This document shows positions 9,668-18,406 of a stretch of 33,810 nucleotides of DNA, piece by piece. Position numbers and translations under genes: made by a program. The notes under the pieces were generated by a model that made no database searches, was not told the DNA's origin, and was given only the letters and a program-made list of their open reading frames with translations. Source of the DNA: Muribaculaceae bacterium (GTDB lineage: Bacteria; Bacteroidota; Bacteroidia; Bacteroidales; Muribaculaceae). The stretch lies in assembly GCA_029060625.1 (NCBI GenBank), contig JAIDTO010000065.1:1-33810 (forward strand), written 5' to 3'. Every line of letters begins with the position of its first letter. Position 1 is the first letter of the stretch.

Positions 9668-9877
9668 TCAGTTCAAGGAGTCGGAGAGTGTCTCAAGGCA
9701 TTTACGCACTTCTTCGTCTGTCTTGAAAAGTTTCTCCTTGCATATCTTAAGAAGTTCCAAGGCTCTTGATGTGAGTGCTGCCAGCGAGTCGATATCGCAA
9801 TCTTGGCTCTGCATTTTCGCGGTGATTGACTCCAATTCTGCTATTGCTTCAGAATACTTCATCTCGTTCTTTCCCAT
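9668..9877 (-). CDS. xseB: Exodeoxyribonuclease VII small subunit
   Basis: 69 aa; MKYSEAIAELESITAKMQSQDCDIDSLAALTSRALELLKICKEKLFKTDEEV matches the XseB pattern. Confidence 0.9.
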   Translation of the reverse strand: MGKNEMKYSEAIAELESITAKMQSQDCDIDSLAALTSRALELLKICKEKLFKTDEEVRKCLETLSDSLN

Positions 9878-9980
9878 GTTTTGATCGTATTAATAGATTA
9901 TTTAGTCTCAAAATTACTTATAAATCCTTTTATATGCAAACGTTTCGACCCTCTTTCTTTCTCATGTCGCCTTTTTTTCT

Positions 9981-9988
9981 TAAATTTG
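9981..9988 (+). promoter_or_regulatory. -7 box TAAATTTG directly upstream of luxS
   Basis: TAAATTTG ends 4 nt before the luxS ATG at 9993; no strong -33 element was recognised. Confidence 0.6.
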
Positions 9989-9992
9989 CACT

Positions 9993-10466
9993 ATGAAAAA
10001 GATAGCAAGCTTCACAATCGACCATCTTACTCTTCTTCCGGGAGTATATCTTAGCCGCAAGGATACCACTCCCTCCGGCGATGTAATCTCAACATTCGAC
10101 ATCCGGATGACAGCCCCAAATCGGCAGCCGGCTCTTTCGATATCGGCACTCCATGCGATGGAGCATCTTGCCGCGACTTTCCTCCGCAATCATCCGGAGT
10201 GGGGTGAGAAAATTGTCTACTGGGGACCTATGGGATGCTGTACGGGCAATTATCTGTTGCTAAACGGTGATTATGAAAGCGTCGACATTCTTCCTCTGTT
10301 AAAGGAGACCTTTCGCTTTATAGCAGATTTTGAGGGGGAAGTGCCGGGTGCCAGTCCTAAAGACTGTGGCAATTATCTTCTCATGAATCTTCCAGAGGCG
10401 CGAATGGCAGCCCGTGATTATCTCTCTATCCTCGAGAATCCTCAATTGTTAAAGACTGAATATTAA
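9993..10466 (+). CDS. luxS: S-ribosylhomocysteine lyase (autoinducer-2 synthase)
   Basis: SFTIDHLTLLPGVYLSRKD; metal motif HAMEH; YWGPMGCCTGNYLLL. Confidence 0.95.
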   Translation: MKKIASFTIDHLTLLPGVYLSRKDTTPSGDVISTFDIRMTAPNRQPALSISALHAMEHLAATFLRNHPEWGEKIVYWGPMGCCTGNYLLLNGDYESVDILPLLKETFRFIADFEGEVPGASPKDCGNYLLMNLPEARMAARDYLSILENPQLLKTEY

Positions 10467-10479
10467 ATTAATATATATA

Positions 10480-11691
10480 ATGGCTCATCTCTCACAGCGT
10501 GGCTACGAAATGCCAGCTTCCCCTATACGCCGACTTGCACCTCTTGCCAATGAGGCACTTTCCCGTGGCATAAAGGTCTATCGCTTAAATATCGGTCAGC
10601 CCGACCTTCCTACACCTCCTCAGGCTTTTGAGGCATTGAAAAACATAGATCGCGATGTGCTCGAATATAGCCCGTCTGATGGTCTCCCTTCTCTTAGGGC
10701 TAAGCTCAAGGAATATTATCATCGTTTTAACATCGATGTGGATGTCGACGATATAATAGTGACGTGTGGCGGTTCGGAGGCTGTGCTCTTTTCCTTTATG
10801 GCTTGTCTTGACCCCGGCGATGAAATAATTGTCCCGGAACCGGCATATGCCAATTATATGGCTTTTGCAATTTCCGCCGGAGCTAAGATAGTATCTATTC
10901 CGTCTTCAATCGACAAGGGCTTTGCCCTTCCTCCAATTGAGGAATTTGAGAAACTGATCACTCCTCGCACCAAGGGTATACTCATCTGCAATCCAAACAA
11001 TCCTACAGGTTACCTTTACACGATTAAGGAGATGATGCAGATACGTGATCTCGTAAAGAAATATGATCTTTTCCTTTTCTCTGATGAGGTGTATCGTGAA
11101 TTCTGTTACACGGGTGCTCCTTATGTGTCTGCATTTCATCTTCCCGGAATAGAGGAGAATGTGGTGCTGATCGATTCTGTATCCAAACGTTATAATGAGT
11201 GTGGTATTCGCATCGGGGCTCTCATTACCAAGAATAAGGAACTCCGTGCAAACGTCATGAAATTCTGTCAGGCGCGTCTCAGTCCTCCGCTCATCGGGCA
11301 GATTATTGCAGAGGCATCCGTCGATGCTGACAGGGACTATATGCTTGAGGTATACAACGAGTATGTCGCCCGGCGCAATTTCCTCGTGGATGGAATAAAT
11401 AAGATTCCCGGTTGCTATTCTCCGATTCCAATGGGAGCTTTCTATACAGTGGCGAGTCTTCCTGTGGATGATGCCGACAAATTCTGCGAGTGGTGTCTTC
11501 GTGAATTCTCATATGATGGGGCAACCGTCTTTATGGCTCCTGCTTCAGGGTTCTATACTACCCCGGGCGCAGGACGTAATGAAGTGCGTCTTGCTTATGT
11601 GCTCAACCGTGAGGAACTTGGGAAAGCACTTGTAGTGCTTGAAAAAGCTCTTGAAGCCTACAATTCTCGCTTAGAGAATAAATCAGAATAG
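10480..11691 (+). CDS. PLP-dependent aminotransferase (class I/II, aspartate aminotransferase-like)
   Basis: LNIGQPDLPTPPQ, CNPNNPTGYLYT, LFLFSDEVYREF, DSVSKRYNECGIRIGALI (PLP lysine). Confidence 0.93.
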   Translation: MAHLSQRGYEMPASPIRRLAPLANEALSRGIKVYRLNIGQPDLPTPPQAFEALKNIDRDVLEYSPSDGLPSLRAKLKEYYHRFNIDVDVDDIIVTCGGSEAVLFSFMACLDPGDEIIVPEPAYANYMAFAISAGAKIVSIPSSIDKGFALPPIEEFEKLITPRTKGILICNPNNPTGYLYTIKEMMQIRDLVKKYDLFLFSDEVYREFCYTGAPYVSAFHLPGIEENVVLIDSVSKRYNECGIRIGALITKNKELRANVMKFCQARLSPPLIGQIIAEASVDADRDYMLEVYNEYVARRNFLVDGINKIPGCYSPIPMGAFYTVASLPVDDADKFCEWCLREFSYDGATVFMAPASGFYTTPGAGRNEVRLAYVLNREELGKALVVLEKALEAYNSRLENKSE

Positions 11692-11701
11692 CAAAAAAAA
11701 A

Positions 11702-11726
11702 ATTGATTGTCGTCACGACAACCAAT
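11702..11726 (+). promoter_or_regulatory. Stem-loop attg(a)ttgtcgt-c-acgacaa(c)caat in the intergenic leader
   Basis: Inverted repeat read directly, preceded by an A-run and followed by a short ORF. Confidence 0.5.
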
Positions 11727-11753
11727 CTTCTGTTAACCTTAAAATCTAATACC

Positions 11754-11777
11754 ATGAAAAACTCGATGCAAAATTAG
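11754..11777 (+). other. Candidate 7-codon leader ORF MKNSMQN*
   Basis: ATG AAA AAC TCG ATG CAA AAT TAG in context taataccATGaaaaac, downstream of the hairpin and upstream of the serine hydrolase. Confidence 0.3.
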
Positions 11778-11844
11778 TGATTATTTCCGAATATATGTTT
11801 TATAACATAAAAAAATCTTCGGATTTAACATTATTTAACAGAAG

Positions 11845-13149
11845 ATGAGAAAAAAAGACGTAAAAAGGGGCATGGGAATAGTTTTCTTATGCGCCGTAGT
11901 TTGTACGGTCGTGATTTTCACATTGGCATATCAACGAGAAAAAACGACGGAAAAGGAAGAGGCAAAGGTTGTCGCTGTCCCAATGTCTGACTGGTCGGAT
12001 GCATTGACCAATGAGCTTTCTGACTATCCTGGCCTTGAAAAAATGGATAGTGAGATAGAGCGTTTCATTGGTAGATGGAATATAAAAGGATTGTCGTTGG
12101 CAGTTACGCGCAACGACTCACTGCTATATGCAAAAGGTTATGGTTGGGCTGACGTTGAGGCCGGAAAGAAAATGACACCTACCAATATCATGCGTATGGC
12201 ATCAGCATCAAAACTTGTGACGGCCATTGCAGTGATGCGCCTTGTGGAAGATGGAAAGCTGAGGCTTGATTCCAAGGTGTTTGGTCCTGACGGAATACTC
12301 AATGACACGGCATACACAAATGCCATAAAGGACAGACGACTTTTCGATATAACAGTCGACCATCTTCTGCAGCATAAAGGTGGATTTGGCATGGGAGCCG
12401 GTGACCCAATGTTTAATACTAAGGACATCATTTCTGCCAAAAGACTTACTGCTCCCCCCACAAACGAAGAACTTACCAGTATAGTCCTCGGGAGAAAGAT
12501 AGCGTTTACGCCGGGCCAAGGATTTCGCTATTCGAATTTCGGGTATATGCTTTTGTCTCTTGTGATAGAGCGGGTGACAGGAGAAAGCTATTGGGATTTC
12601 GTGACAGAGAACGTACTTCATCCAGCAGGATGCTATCGTTTCCGTCCCGCTACAAATTATTATGCTGATCGAAGCGAGGATGAAGTGCATTATTATGGTC
12701 CTGATACGGTAGCAGTGGAGGAGTATAACGGTAGCGGAAGAATGGTGGAGCGAGTTTATGGAGGCAGTAATGTCAACGGTCTTATGGGTGCAGGGGGGTG
12801 GTGTGCCTCAGCTTCCGATCTTGCCCGATTGGTTGCTGCTACCGATAAGTATCCTCACGTAAGCAATATCATCAGCAATGAATCAATAGATTCATTGACA
12901 GCTTATGCAAAAGAGGGGAGAGTATCGAGAGGTTGGAGTGAGATTGATGAACATGGCAAGTGGAGACGTACCGGTACTCTCTCATCTACTCATACATTGA
13001 TAGAAAGATTTCCAAATGGAGAGTGCTGGGTTATGATCACGAATAGCGGTGTCTGGACCGGTCATAACTTTTCTCGTGACATGACACGCCTTATAAGCAA
13101 TCTTCGCTCACGCTATTCGGATAGTTTTCCACATAGGGACTTATGGTAG
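11845..13149 (+). CDS. Serine hydrolase, class C beta-lactamase/penicillin-binding-like family
   Basis: SxxK motif in MRMASASKLVTAIAVMRLVEDGKLRLD; YSN motif in GFRYSNFGYMLLSLVIE; N-terminal hydrophobic segment. Confidence 0.9.
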   Translation: MRKKDVKRGMGIVFLCAVVCTVVIFTLAYQREKTTEKEEAKVVAVPMSDWSDALTNELSDYPGLEKMDSEIERFIGRWNIKGLSLAVTRNDSLLYAKGYGWADVEAGKKMTPTNIMRMASASKLVTAIAVMRLVEDGKLRLDSKVFGPDGILNDTAYTNAIKDRRLFDITVDHLLQHKGGFGMGAGDPMFNTKDIISAKRLTAPPTNEELTSIVLGRKIAFTPGQGFRYSNFGYMLLSLVIERVTGESYWDFVTENVLHPAGCYRFRPATNYYADRSEDEVHYYGPDTVAVEEYNGSGRMVERVYGGSNVNGLMGAGGWCASASDLARLVAATDKYPHVSNIISNESIDSLTAYAKEGRVSRGWSEIDEHGKWRRTGTLSSTHTLIERFPNGECWVMITNSGVWTGHNFSRDMTRLISNLRSRYSDSFPHRDLW

Positions 13150-13261
13150 AAAATATGTTGTAGAACATATGGAATGTAGCTCCTTGCTGCGAACTAATGA
13201 GTCTGTCAGGGAGTTATATAAATAAGGCGGAATTCCCCTCCTTAATTAAATCACAAAGTAT

Positions 13262-13669
13262 ATGGCTTATAAAATAGTAGAAATTGAAGGTATAGGAGAT
13301 ACCTATGCTGAAAAACTCCAGGCTGTCGGAATAAAGACAACAGAAGATCTTCTTAAAGCTTGTGCTACTCCGTCAGGACGCAAGAAAATTGCTGAAGAAA
13401 CCGGTATCAGTGGCAAATTGATCCTCAAATGGACTAATCATGCCGATCTTTTCCGTATCAAGGGAGTTGCAGGGCAATTTGCAGAACTTCTTGAGGCAGC
13501 AGGAGTAGACACAGTAAAGGAATTCCGTCATCGTGTAGCTGCGAATCTTCAGCCAAAGATGGTTGAGGTGAATGATGCAAAAAATCTTTGTAACCGTGTC
13601 CCTTCAGTTAGTGAGCTCGAGAAAATGATTGAGCAGGCTAAAGAACTTGAGCCTATTATCACTTATTGA
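13262..13669 (+). CDS. DUF4332-like helix-hairpin-helix small protein
   Basis: Two HhH-like segments: IEGIGDTYAEKLQAVGIKTTEDLLKA and IKGVAGQFAELLEAAGVDTVKEFRHR. Confidence 0.8.
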   Translation: MAYKIVEIEGIGDTYAEKLQAVGIKTTEDLLKACATPSGRKKIAEETGISGKLILKWTNHADLFRIKGVAGQFAELLEAAGVDTVKEFRHRVAANLQPKMVEVNDAKNLCNRVPSVSELEKMIEQAKELEPIITY

Positions 13670-13692
13670 TCAACTATATGTAAATAAGATTT

Positions 13693-13727
13693 CTATGTAG
13701 AGCAAACCATAGGCTTGCTCTACATAG
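13693..13727 (+). terminator. Perfect 13-bp stem-loop downstream of the DUF4332-like gene
   Basis: ctatgtagagcaa-accataggc-ttgctctacatag. Confidence 0.75.
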
Positions 13728-13745
13728 CTGTTTATGATCTGACCT

Positions 13746-16268
13746 ATGCACTTCCGACTTTATTTACTTTCCCTAATATCGCTTTCATCATTATTTTTCC
13801 CTTTTTCCTTGCCGGCTATGGTATGGTATGATGGGAATAATCCTGTGTCATTTTATTTTTCTGAAAATTGCGACCCTGTAGTGACTGTGGCTGCCGGTAT
13901 GTTTGCGGCTGACATGGAGGCTGTAACCGGACAACTTGGTCGAAGAGTTGATAGAGACAATGCTATTATCCGCATTTATCAGCTTGATGCTTCTTCAGAT
14001 TCAGAGATTAAGGACGCAAGGAAAGCCGGTATCAACATTAAGGCTCTGTCAAATCTTACGGATGGATTCGCCATAAGGGAAGCAGATGGAGTTATTCATA
14101 TAGCTGGAGCAAACGGTAGGGGGGCAGCATATGGATTGCTTGAGATGAGCAGAAAAGCAGGTGTGTCTCCATGGATATGGTGGGGAGATGTGGTGCCTGC
14201 AGCGAAAGACAGTTTGACCATTGAAGATGGATTCACTGATATGCAGGGAGCTTCCGTCGAACGACGTGGAATTTTTATCAATGATGAAGACTGGTCGTTG
14301 CGCCCATGGAGCCATCTAAATTTCGAACCATCTGACAAGACTGAGATCGGCTCCTCTACATATAGGAAAATTTTCGAGCTTCTCTTGAGGTTGCGAGGTA
14401 ATACCCTTTGGCCAGCTATGCATGAGGGGACTACGGCATTCTTCTTAGTGGAAGGGGCAAAACAGCAGGCTGACAGTTGTGGAATTATCATTGGCACTTC
14501 TCACTGCGAACCAATGCTACGAAACAATGTTGGAGAATGGGACACATCGAAGCGTGGAAGGTTCAATTATAAGACTAATAAAGATGAAGTGCATAGATAC
14601 TGGAAAGAACGCCTTCAGCAAGTAAAAGACTCAAAAGGTGGGAATATTTTCACCATTGGGATGCGTGGTATACATGATAGCTCGATGGAAGGATATAAAA
14701 CTGTAGAAGAGAAATTCGAAGGCCTTCAGCAAGTGATCGATGATCAACAGGTGTTGATTGCTGAGAACATCGGGGATCCATCTTTGCAGGATCAGGTGTT
14801 TGTCCCATATAAAGAGGTCCTTGAACTGTATGAGATGGGACTCAATGTCCCGGAGTATGTCACGCTTATGTGGTGTGACGATAATCATGGCTACTTGACA
14901 CGTCTTAGCAATGAGAAGGAACAGCAACGAAGTGGAGGGGGAGGAGTATATTATCATCTTAGCTATTGGGGGCAGCCACACGATTATTTGTGGCTCACTA
15001 CCACGCAACCAGGTTTGATCTTTCACCAGATGCGTCAGGCCTACGACAATAATGTAAGGAAACTTTGGATAGCAAATGTCCATGATCCAAAAGTTGCAGG
15101 TTACGATCTCGAACTCTTCCTTGATCTTGCTTGGGATATCAACAGTATAGATGCATCGTCGTTGCGCAGCCATTATAAAGCTTGGCTTACACGTCAATTT
15201 GGAGAGAAGGCTGCCGAGTTGATTTTCCCGGTGATGCATGATTTCTATCGGCTGTGTGGAGAACGCCGGCCGGAATTTATGGGATGGTCGCAAGTGGAAA
15301 AGGATCGTAATTTATATGAGAGGCGATTGTCTCCGGTTCGCTCTACAGAGTTCAATCCAAACGAATTTGGAGACGAGCTCAACCGATATGTTGAGGAATT
15401 TGATAAGGCATCATATGTGGTGGATTACGCCACAAAATTTGTGGATCCATCTTTATACGATGCTTACTATGCTGCAGTGATATATCCTGTGTGTGTGTCT
15501 GCAGCGCATGCGAGGTCAATCCTTAAGGCGCAGGAGGCACGGACACTCGCATCCGGACGTAATGCGACAGTTGACCGGGCAGCTCTTGAAGAGCGCATAA
15601 GAGATGCATGTGCTCAAAGTCAGAGGGCATATCAGCAAGTCAGAAAGCTGACTGAATATTATAATAATGTTGTCTCTGATGGCAAATGGAAATGGAGCAT
15701 GGATATGCGTCCACGTGATCTTCCGGTATTCTTCGCTCCTTCTCTCCCTCTTGTACTCACAGAGCAGGAGATGTTGAGGTATCCGACTCCTGATGTTCGG
15801 AATCCTAATCCTCCCTTGCCTGGAAATACAGTGGTTGCTAATGCTGATTCATATAGCCTTGTAAGAGGGAAAGCTACCCCAATAGGAATGCTCGGGCATA
15901 GTATGAATGCCGTTTCTCTTGGGAAGGGAAGTTCTCTTACTTATGACTTTGAAATAGCGGAAGAAAGCGACGGGGTGATTAGGGTTGCATTGATTCCAAC
16001 CCATGCTATTGACGGTGAGGATGTAAGGTTTAGTATTAGTATTGATGGTTCTAATCCGGTCATCTTTAGTCTGAAGGAGCCTTTTAGGTCAGAGCAATGG
16101 AAGGAAAACGTAATGCGTGGCCAAACTATACGCACGGTTGCTGTGTCGCTTAAAGCCGGAAAGCATAATCTTGAGATAAAGGCTTTGGATGAAAATATCG
16201 TTGTCGATCAGTGGATGTGGGATCCGGATCCAAATCGTAAGTTTTATCTGTTTCCTATCAGTAGCTGA
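13746..16268 (+). CDS. GH115-like glycoside hydrolase (xylan alpha-1,2-glucuronidase family)
   Basis: Signal peptide; WIWWGDVVP, RGIFINDEDWSLRPW, LRLRGNTLWPAMHEGTTAFF, GTSHCEPMLRNNVGEWD, FTIGMRGIHDSSM, LMWCDDNHGYLTRLSNEKEQQRSGGGGVYYHLSYWGQPHDYLWL are GH115-type motifs. Confidence 0.88.
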   Translation: MHFRLYLLSLISLSSLFFPFSLPAMVWYDGNNPVSFYFSENCDPVVTVAAGMFAADMEAVTGQLGRRVDRDNAIIRIYQLDASSDSEIKDARKAGINIKALSNLTDGFAIREADGVIHIAGANGRGAAYGLLEMSRKAGVSPWIWWGDVVPAAKDSLTIEDGFTDMQGASVERRGIFINDEDWSLRPWSHLNFEPSDKTEIGSSTYRKIFELLLRLRGNTLWPAMHEGTTAFFLVEGAKQQADSCGIIIGTSHCEPMLRNNVGEWDTSKRGRFNYKTNKDEVHRYWKERLQQVKDSKGGNIFTIGMRGIHDSSMEGYKTVEEKFEGLQQVIDDQQVLIAENIGDPSLQDQVFVPYKEVLELYEMGLNVPEYVTLMWCDDNHGYLTRLSNEKEQQRSGGGGVYYHLSYWGQPHDYLWLTTTQPGLIFHQMRQAYDNNVRKLWIANVHDPKVAGYDLELFLDLAWDINSIDASSLRSHYKAWLTRQFGEKAAELIFPVMHDFYRLCGERRPEFMGWSQVEKDRNLYERRLSPVRSTEFNPNEFGDELNRYVEEFDKASYVVDYATKFVDPSLYDAYYAAVIYPVCVSAAHARSILKAQEARTLASGRNATVDRAALEERIRDACAQSQRAYQQVRKLTEYYNNVVSDGKWKWSMDMRPRDLPVFFAPSLPLVLTEQEMLRYPTPDVRNPNPPLPGNTVVANADSYSLVRGKATPIGMLGHSMNAVSLGKGSSLTYDFEIAEESDGVIRVALIPTHAIDGEDVRFSISIDGSNPVIFSLKEPFRSEQWKENVMRGQTIRTVAVSLKAGKHNLEIKALDENIVVDQWMWDPDPNRKFYLFPISS

Positions 16269-16272
16269 TAGA

Positions 16273-17220
16273 TTATTTAAGCTTGAGCATCCTGCCAATG
16301 GGAAGTGGCGCTGATTCACTCAGCATATTGAGTTGACATAGTCGCATTACAGACATGCCAGCCTGGCGAGCCACACTTTCAAGTGTGTCTCCGTAGCGAA
16401 CGACATAGGTGTCTTCTCTTTTCAGGGATTTTTGCTGGTGGGAATAACTCGGACCTTTAGGTGTCGTTGTTATGGAAGATGCTTGTCTTTCATAATCATA
16501 GAGATATCTTCCATTGCCATAAAAATCAAATAATATAGTGGGATCAACTGCTACTCCACCTACTCTTGCTTCAAAATGAAGGTGAGGGCCGGTGCTGTTA
16601 CCTGTATTTCCACCTATTGCCAATGGTTGGCCAGCATATATAAATTGTCCTTGGCTTACAAGGGCATACTGAAGGTGTCCGTATATCGTCTCCATGCCGT
16701 CAGGATGCGACATCACCACGTAGTGTCCATATCCATTTGGATCAAAGGAGATACGCTCTATCGTACCGCTTAGGGCAGCTCTTACTGTGTCTCCTACGTT
16801 AAGGCTAAGATCGACACCATGATGCACTCTTTGGAATTGTGGTCTCCAACCGAATTTCGATGTTATAATTCCAGTGACCGGTCGAAAGAAATCTGCCCTT
16901 CCAAGAGTGGGTCTTAAATATTCGTTATAGAGATATTCATCATACTCTCCATCATCTCGTCGCCTTTCTTGAAGAATCTGTCTGTTCATTGACTTTAAGA
17001 TGCCATCAAGCATATCTACACTTAAATCCAAATTCTTTTGTTTGGGGACATATCTATTCTTTAAAGAAAATTTTGATGTCATGGCATCGTGAGATGCAGA
17101 GGGCTTTTCTGCGGATGCTGTGACAGCCGCCACAAGTTCCGACAATTCGTCAGCTCTTGTGGCGGAAGTACTTGCGATAATAATCGCGAGAGTAAGGAGT
17201 ATGGTCTTTATTTTATTCAA
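16273..17220 (-). CDS. M23 family metallopeptidase with C-terminal LysM
   Basis: ITSKFGWRPQFQRVHHGVDLSL, GNTGNSTGPHLHFEARVGG; LysM YVVRYGDTLESVARQAGMSVMRLCQLNML. Confidence 0.93.
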   Translation of the reverse strand: MNKIKTILLTLAIIIASTSATRADELSELVAAVTASAEKPSASHDAMTSKFSLKNRYVPKQKNLDLSVDMLDGILKSMNRQILQERRRDDGEYDEYLYNEYLRPTLGRADFFRPVTGIITSKFGWRPQFQRVHHGVDLSLNVGDTVRAALSGTIERISFDPNGYGHYVVMSHPDGMETIYGHLQYALVSQGQFIYAGQPLAIGGNTGNSTGPHLHFEARVGGVAVDPTILFDFYGNGRYLYDYERQASSITTTPKGPSYSHQQKSLKREDTYVVRYGDTLESVARQAGMSVMRLCQLNMLSESAPLPIGRMLKLK

Positions 17221-17221
17221 A

Positions 17222-18388
17222 TTATTTTGTCTCCTCTTCGTTTTTCTTTCTCTTCATCTCCTCTACCAGTGGTTTGCCATAGAGAATCCATGCCGAACAA
17301 GCTACAAATGCTAAGAATACAAATCCTACAAGAATCAAGGGTTTACGTGGTGATGTAGGTTTTATGGGAACTGTAGCAGGTGTCACAGTGGCATAGACAG
17401 GAGTATTCTCTTGAACCTTTGCCTTAGCTACTTGCACCTGTTGGGCAGTCTGGTTGTAGAGGTTGAATGCCAAAGTTGCTTCATTCTGAAGTCGTTCGCG
17501 AGTTGTCTGTGCTGAATGTAATATCACCCCATTATTACGGTCAAGGTAATCAGCATATTTTTGCTGTGCCTTATAGTAGTTGTCTTTAGCCTCAGTATTT
17601 AGGAGTTCAGCATAGACGAGGTCCTGGCGAGCTTTGTTCGTACGATAGTCAGTGATGTATTCTTGCAGACGATTGACTACAGTATCGGCAAGTGTAGCAG
17701 AGATAAGGGGATCTTGCATCATCACAGATATCGTGATTACAGAAGTCTTGGTGTCGACTGAAGCTGTGATTCGCGTTTGGAGCGCCTTTACGACTGCATC
17801 CTCGGGTTTGGTCAGTTGGAATGTATCCGTGGGTTTATTGGGGTCACCCTCTTCTTCATCACTGCTTGTCAGTAAGCCAATGAGTTTGAATGGGAGGCGT
17901 ATGATAACTGACCACCATGGTGACTTTAGGTCTTCTTCCACATATTCCCTTACCGTGATCTTTTTCTCTCCGTCAATGTCTTCTACGGGGACATTAAAAA
18001 GCCCTACGAGGAATGGAACAGAACTTACAACATCTGGATAAAGCGTTGGATTTACAGCGTCATTACCTCCTTGAGCAGCTCCTCCGATGCCGACCATAGC
18101 GGCCATAGCCCCGAGACTTCCACTTGCTTTCTGTGCATTACCAAGCTCCGGTGCTAATTTCACATCGGTTGTGTATTCACGTGGAATGCTGAAAGCAACT
18201 ATAAGTCCCACTATGGCCCCAATAAAGCACCATAAGGCTATTTTCTTTTTCTGTCGCCATAGTTTTAAGGCGAGTTCCAGAAGATCGATCTCTTGTTCGT
18301 CATCTTGAGAGCCTGCATCCGATGCAACGGGCTCAGTGGTGCGGAGTTCTATCTCGTCTCCCTTTATGTCTTTATCTGTGGAGTTCAT
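17222..18388 (-). CDS. Wzz/chain-length determinant family protein (polysaccharide co-polymerase)
   Basis: N- and C-terminal transmembrane segments; IDLLELALKLWRQKKKIALWCFIGAIVGLIVAF; coiled coil; PTSPRKPLILVGFVFLAF. Confidence 0.9.
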   Translation of the reverse strand: MNSTDKDIKGDEIELRTTEPVASDAGSQDDEQEIDLLELALKLWRQKKKIALWCFIGAIVGLIVAFSIPREYTTDVKLAPELGNAQKASGSLGAMAAMVGIGGAAQGGNDAVNPTLYPDVVSSVPFLVGLFNVPVEDIDGEKKITVREYVEEDLKSPWWSVIIRLPFKLIGLLTSSDEEEGDPNKPTDTFQLTKPEDAVVKALQTRITASVDTKTSVITISVMMQDPLISATLADTVVNRLQEYITDYRTNKARQDLVYAELLNTEAKDNYYKAQQKYADYLDRNNGVILHSAQTTRERLQNEATLAFNLYNQTAQQVQVAKAKVQENTPVYATVTPATVPIKPTSPRKPLILVGFVFLAFVACSAWILYGKPLVEEMKRKKNEEETK

Positions 18389-18406
18389 ACTTATATCCTA
18401 ATCAAA

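Noticed and set aside
12208-12690. 160-aa minus-strand ORF
   Set aside because: Antisense to the serine hydrolase; no recognisable features.
13153-13170. Short stem atatgtt-gtag-aacatat after the serine hydrolase stop
   Set aside because: AT-rich 7-bp stem without a T-tract; too weak to call a terminator.
14631-15293. 220-aa minus-strand ORF
   Set aside because: Antisense to the GH115-like gene; no coherent protein features.
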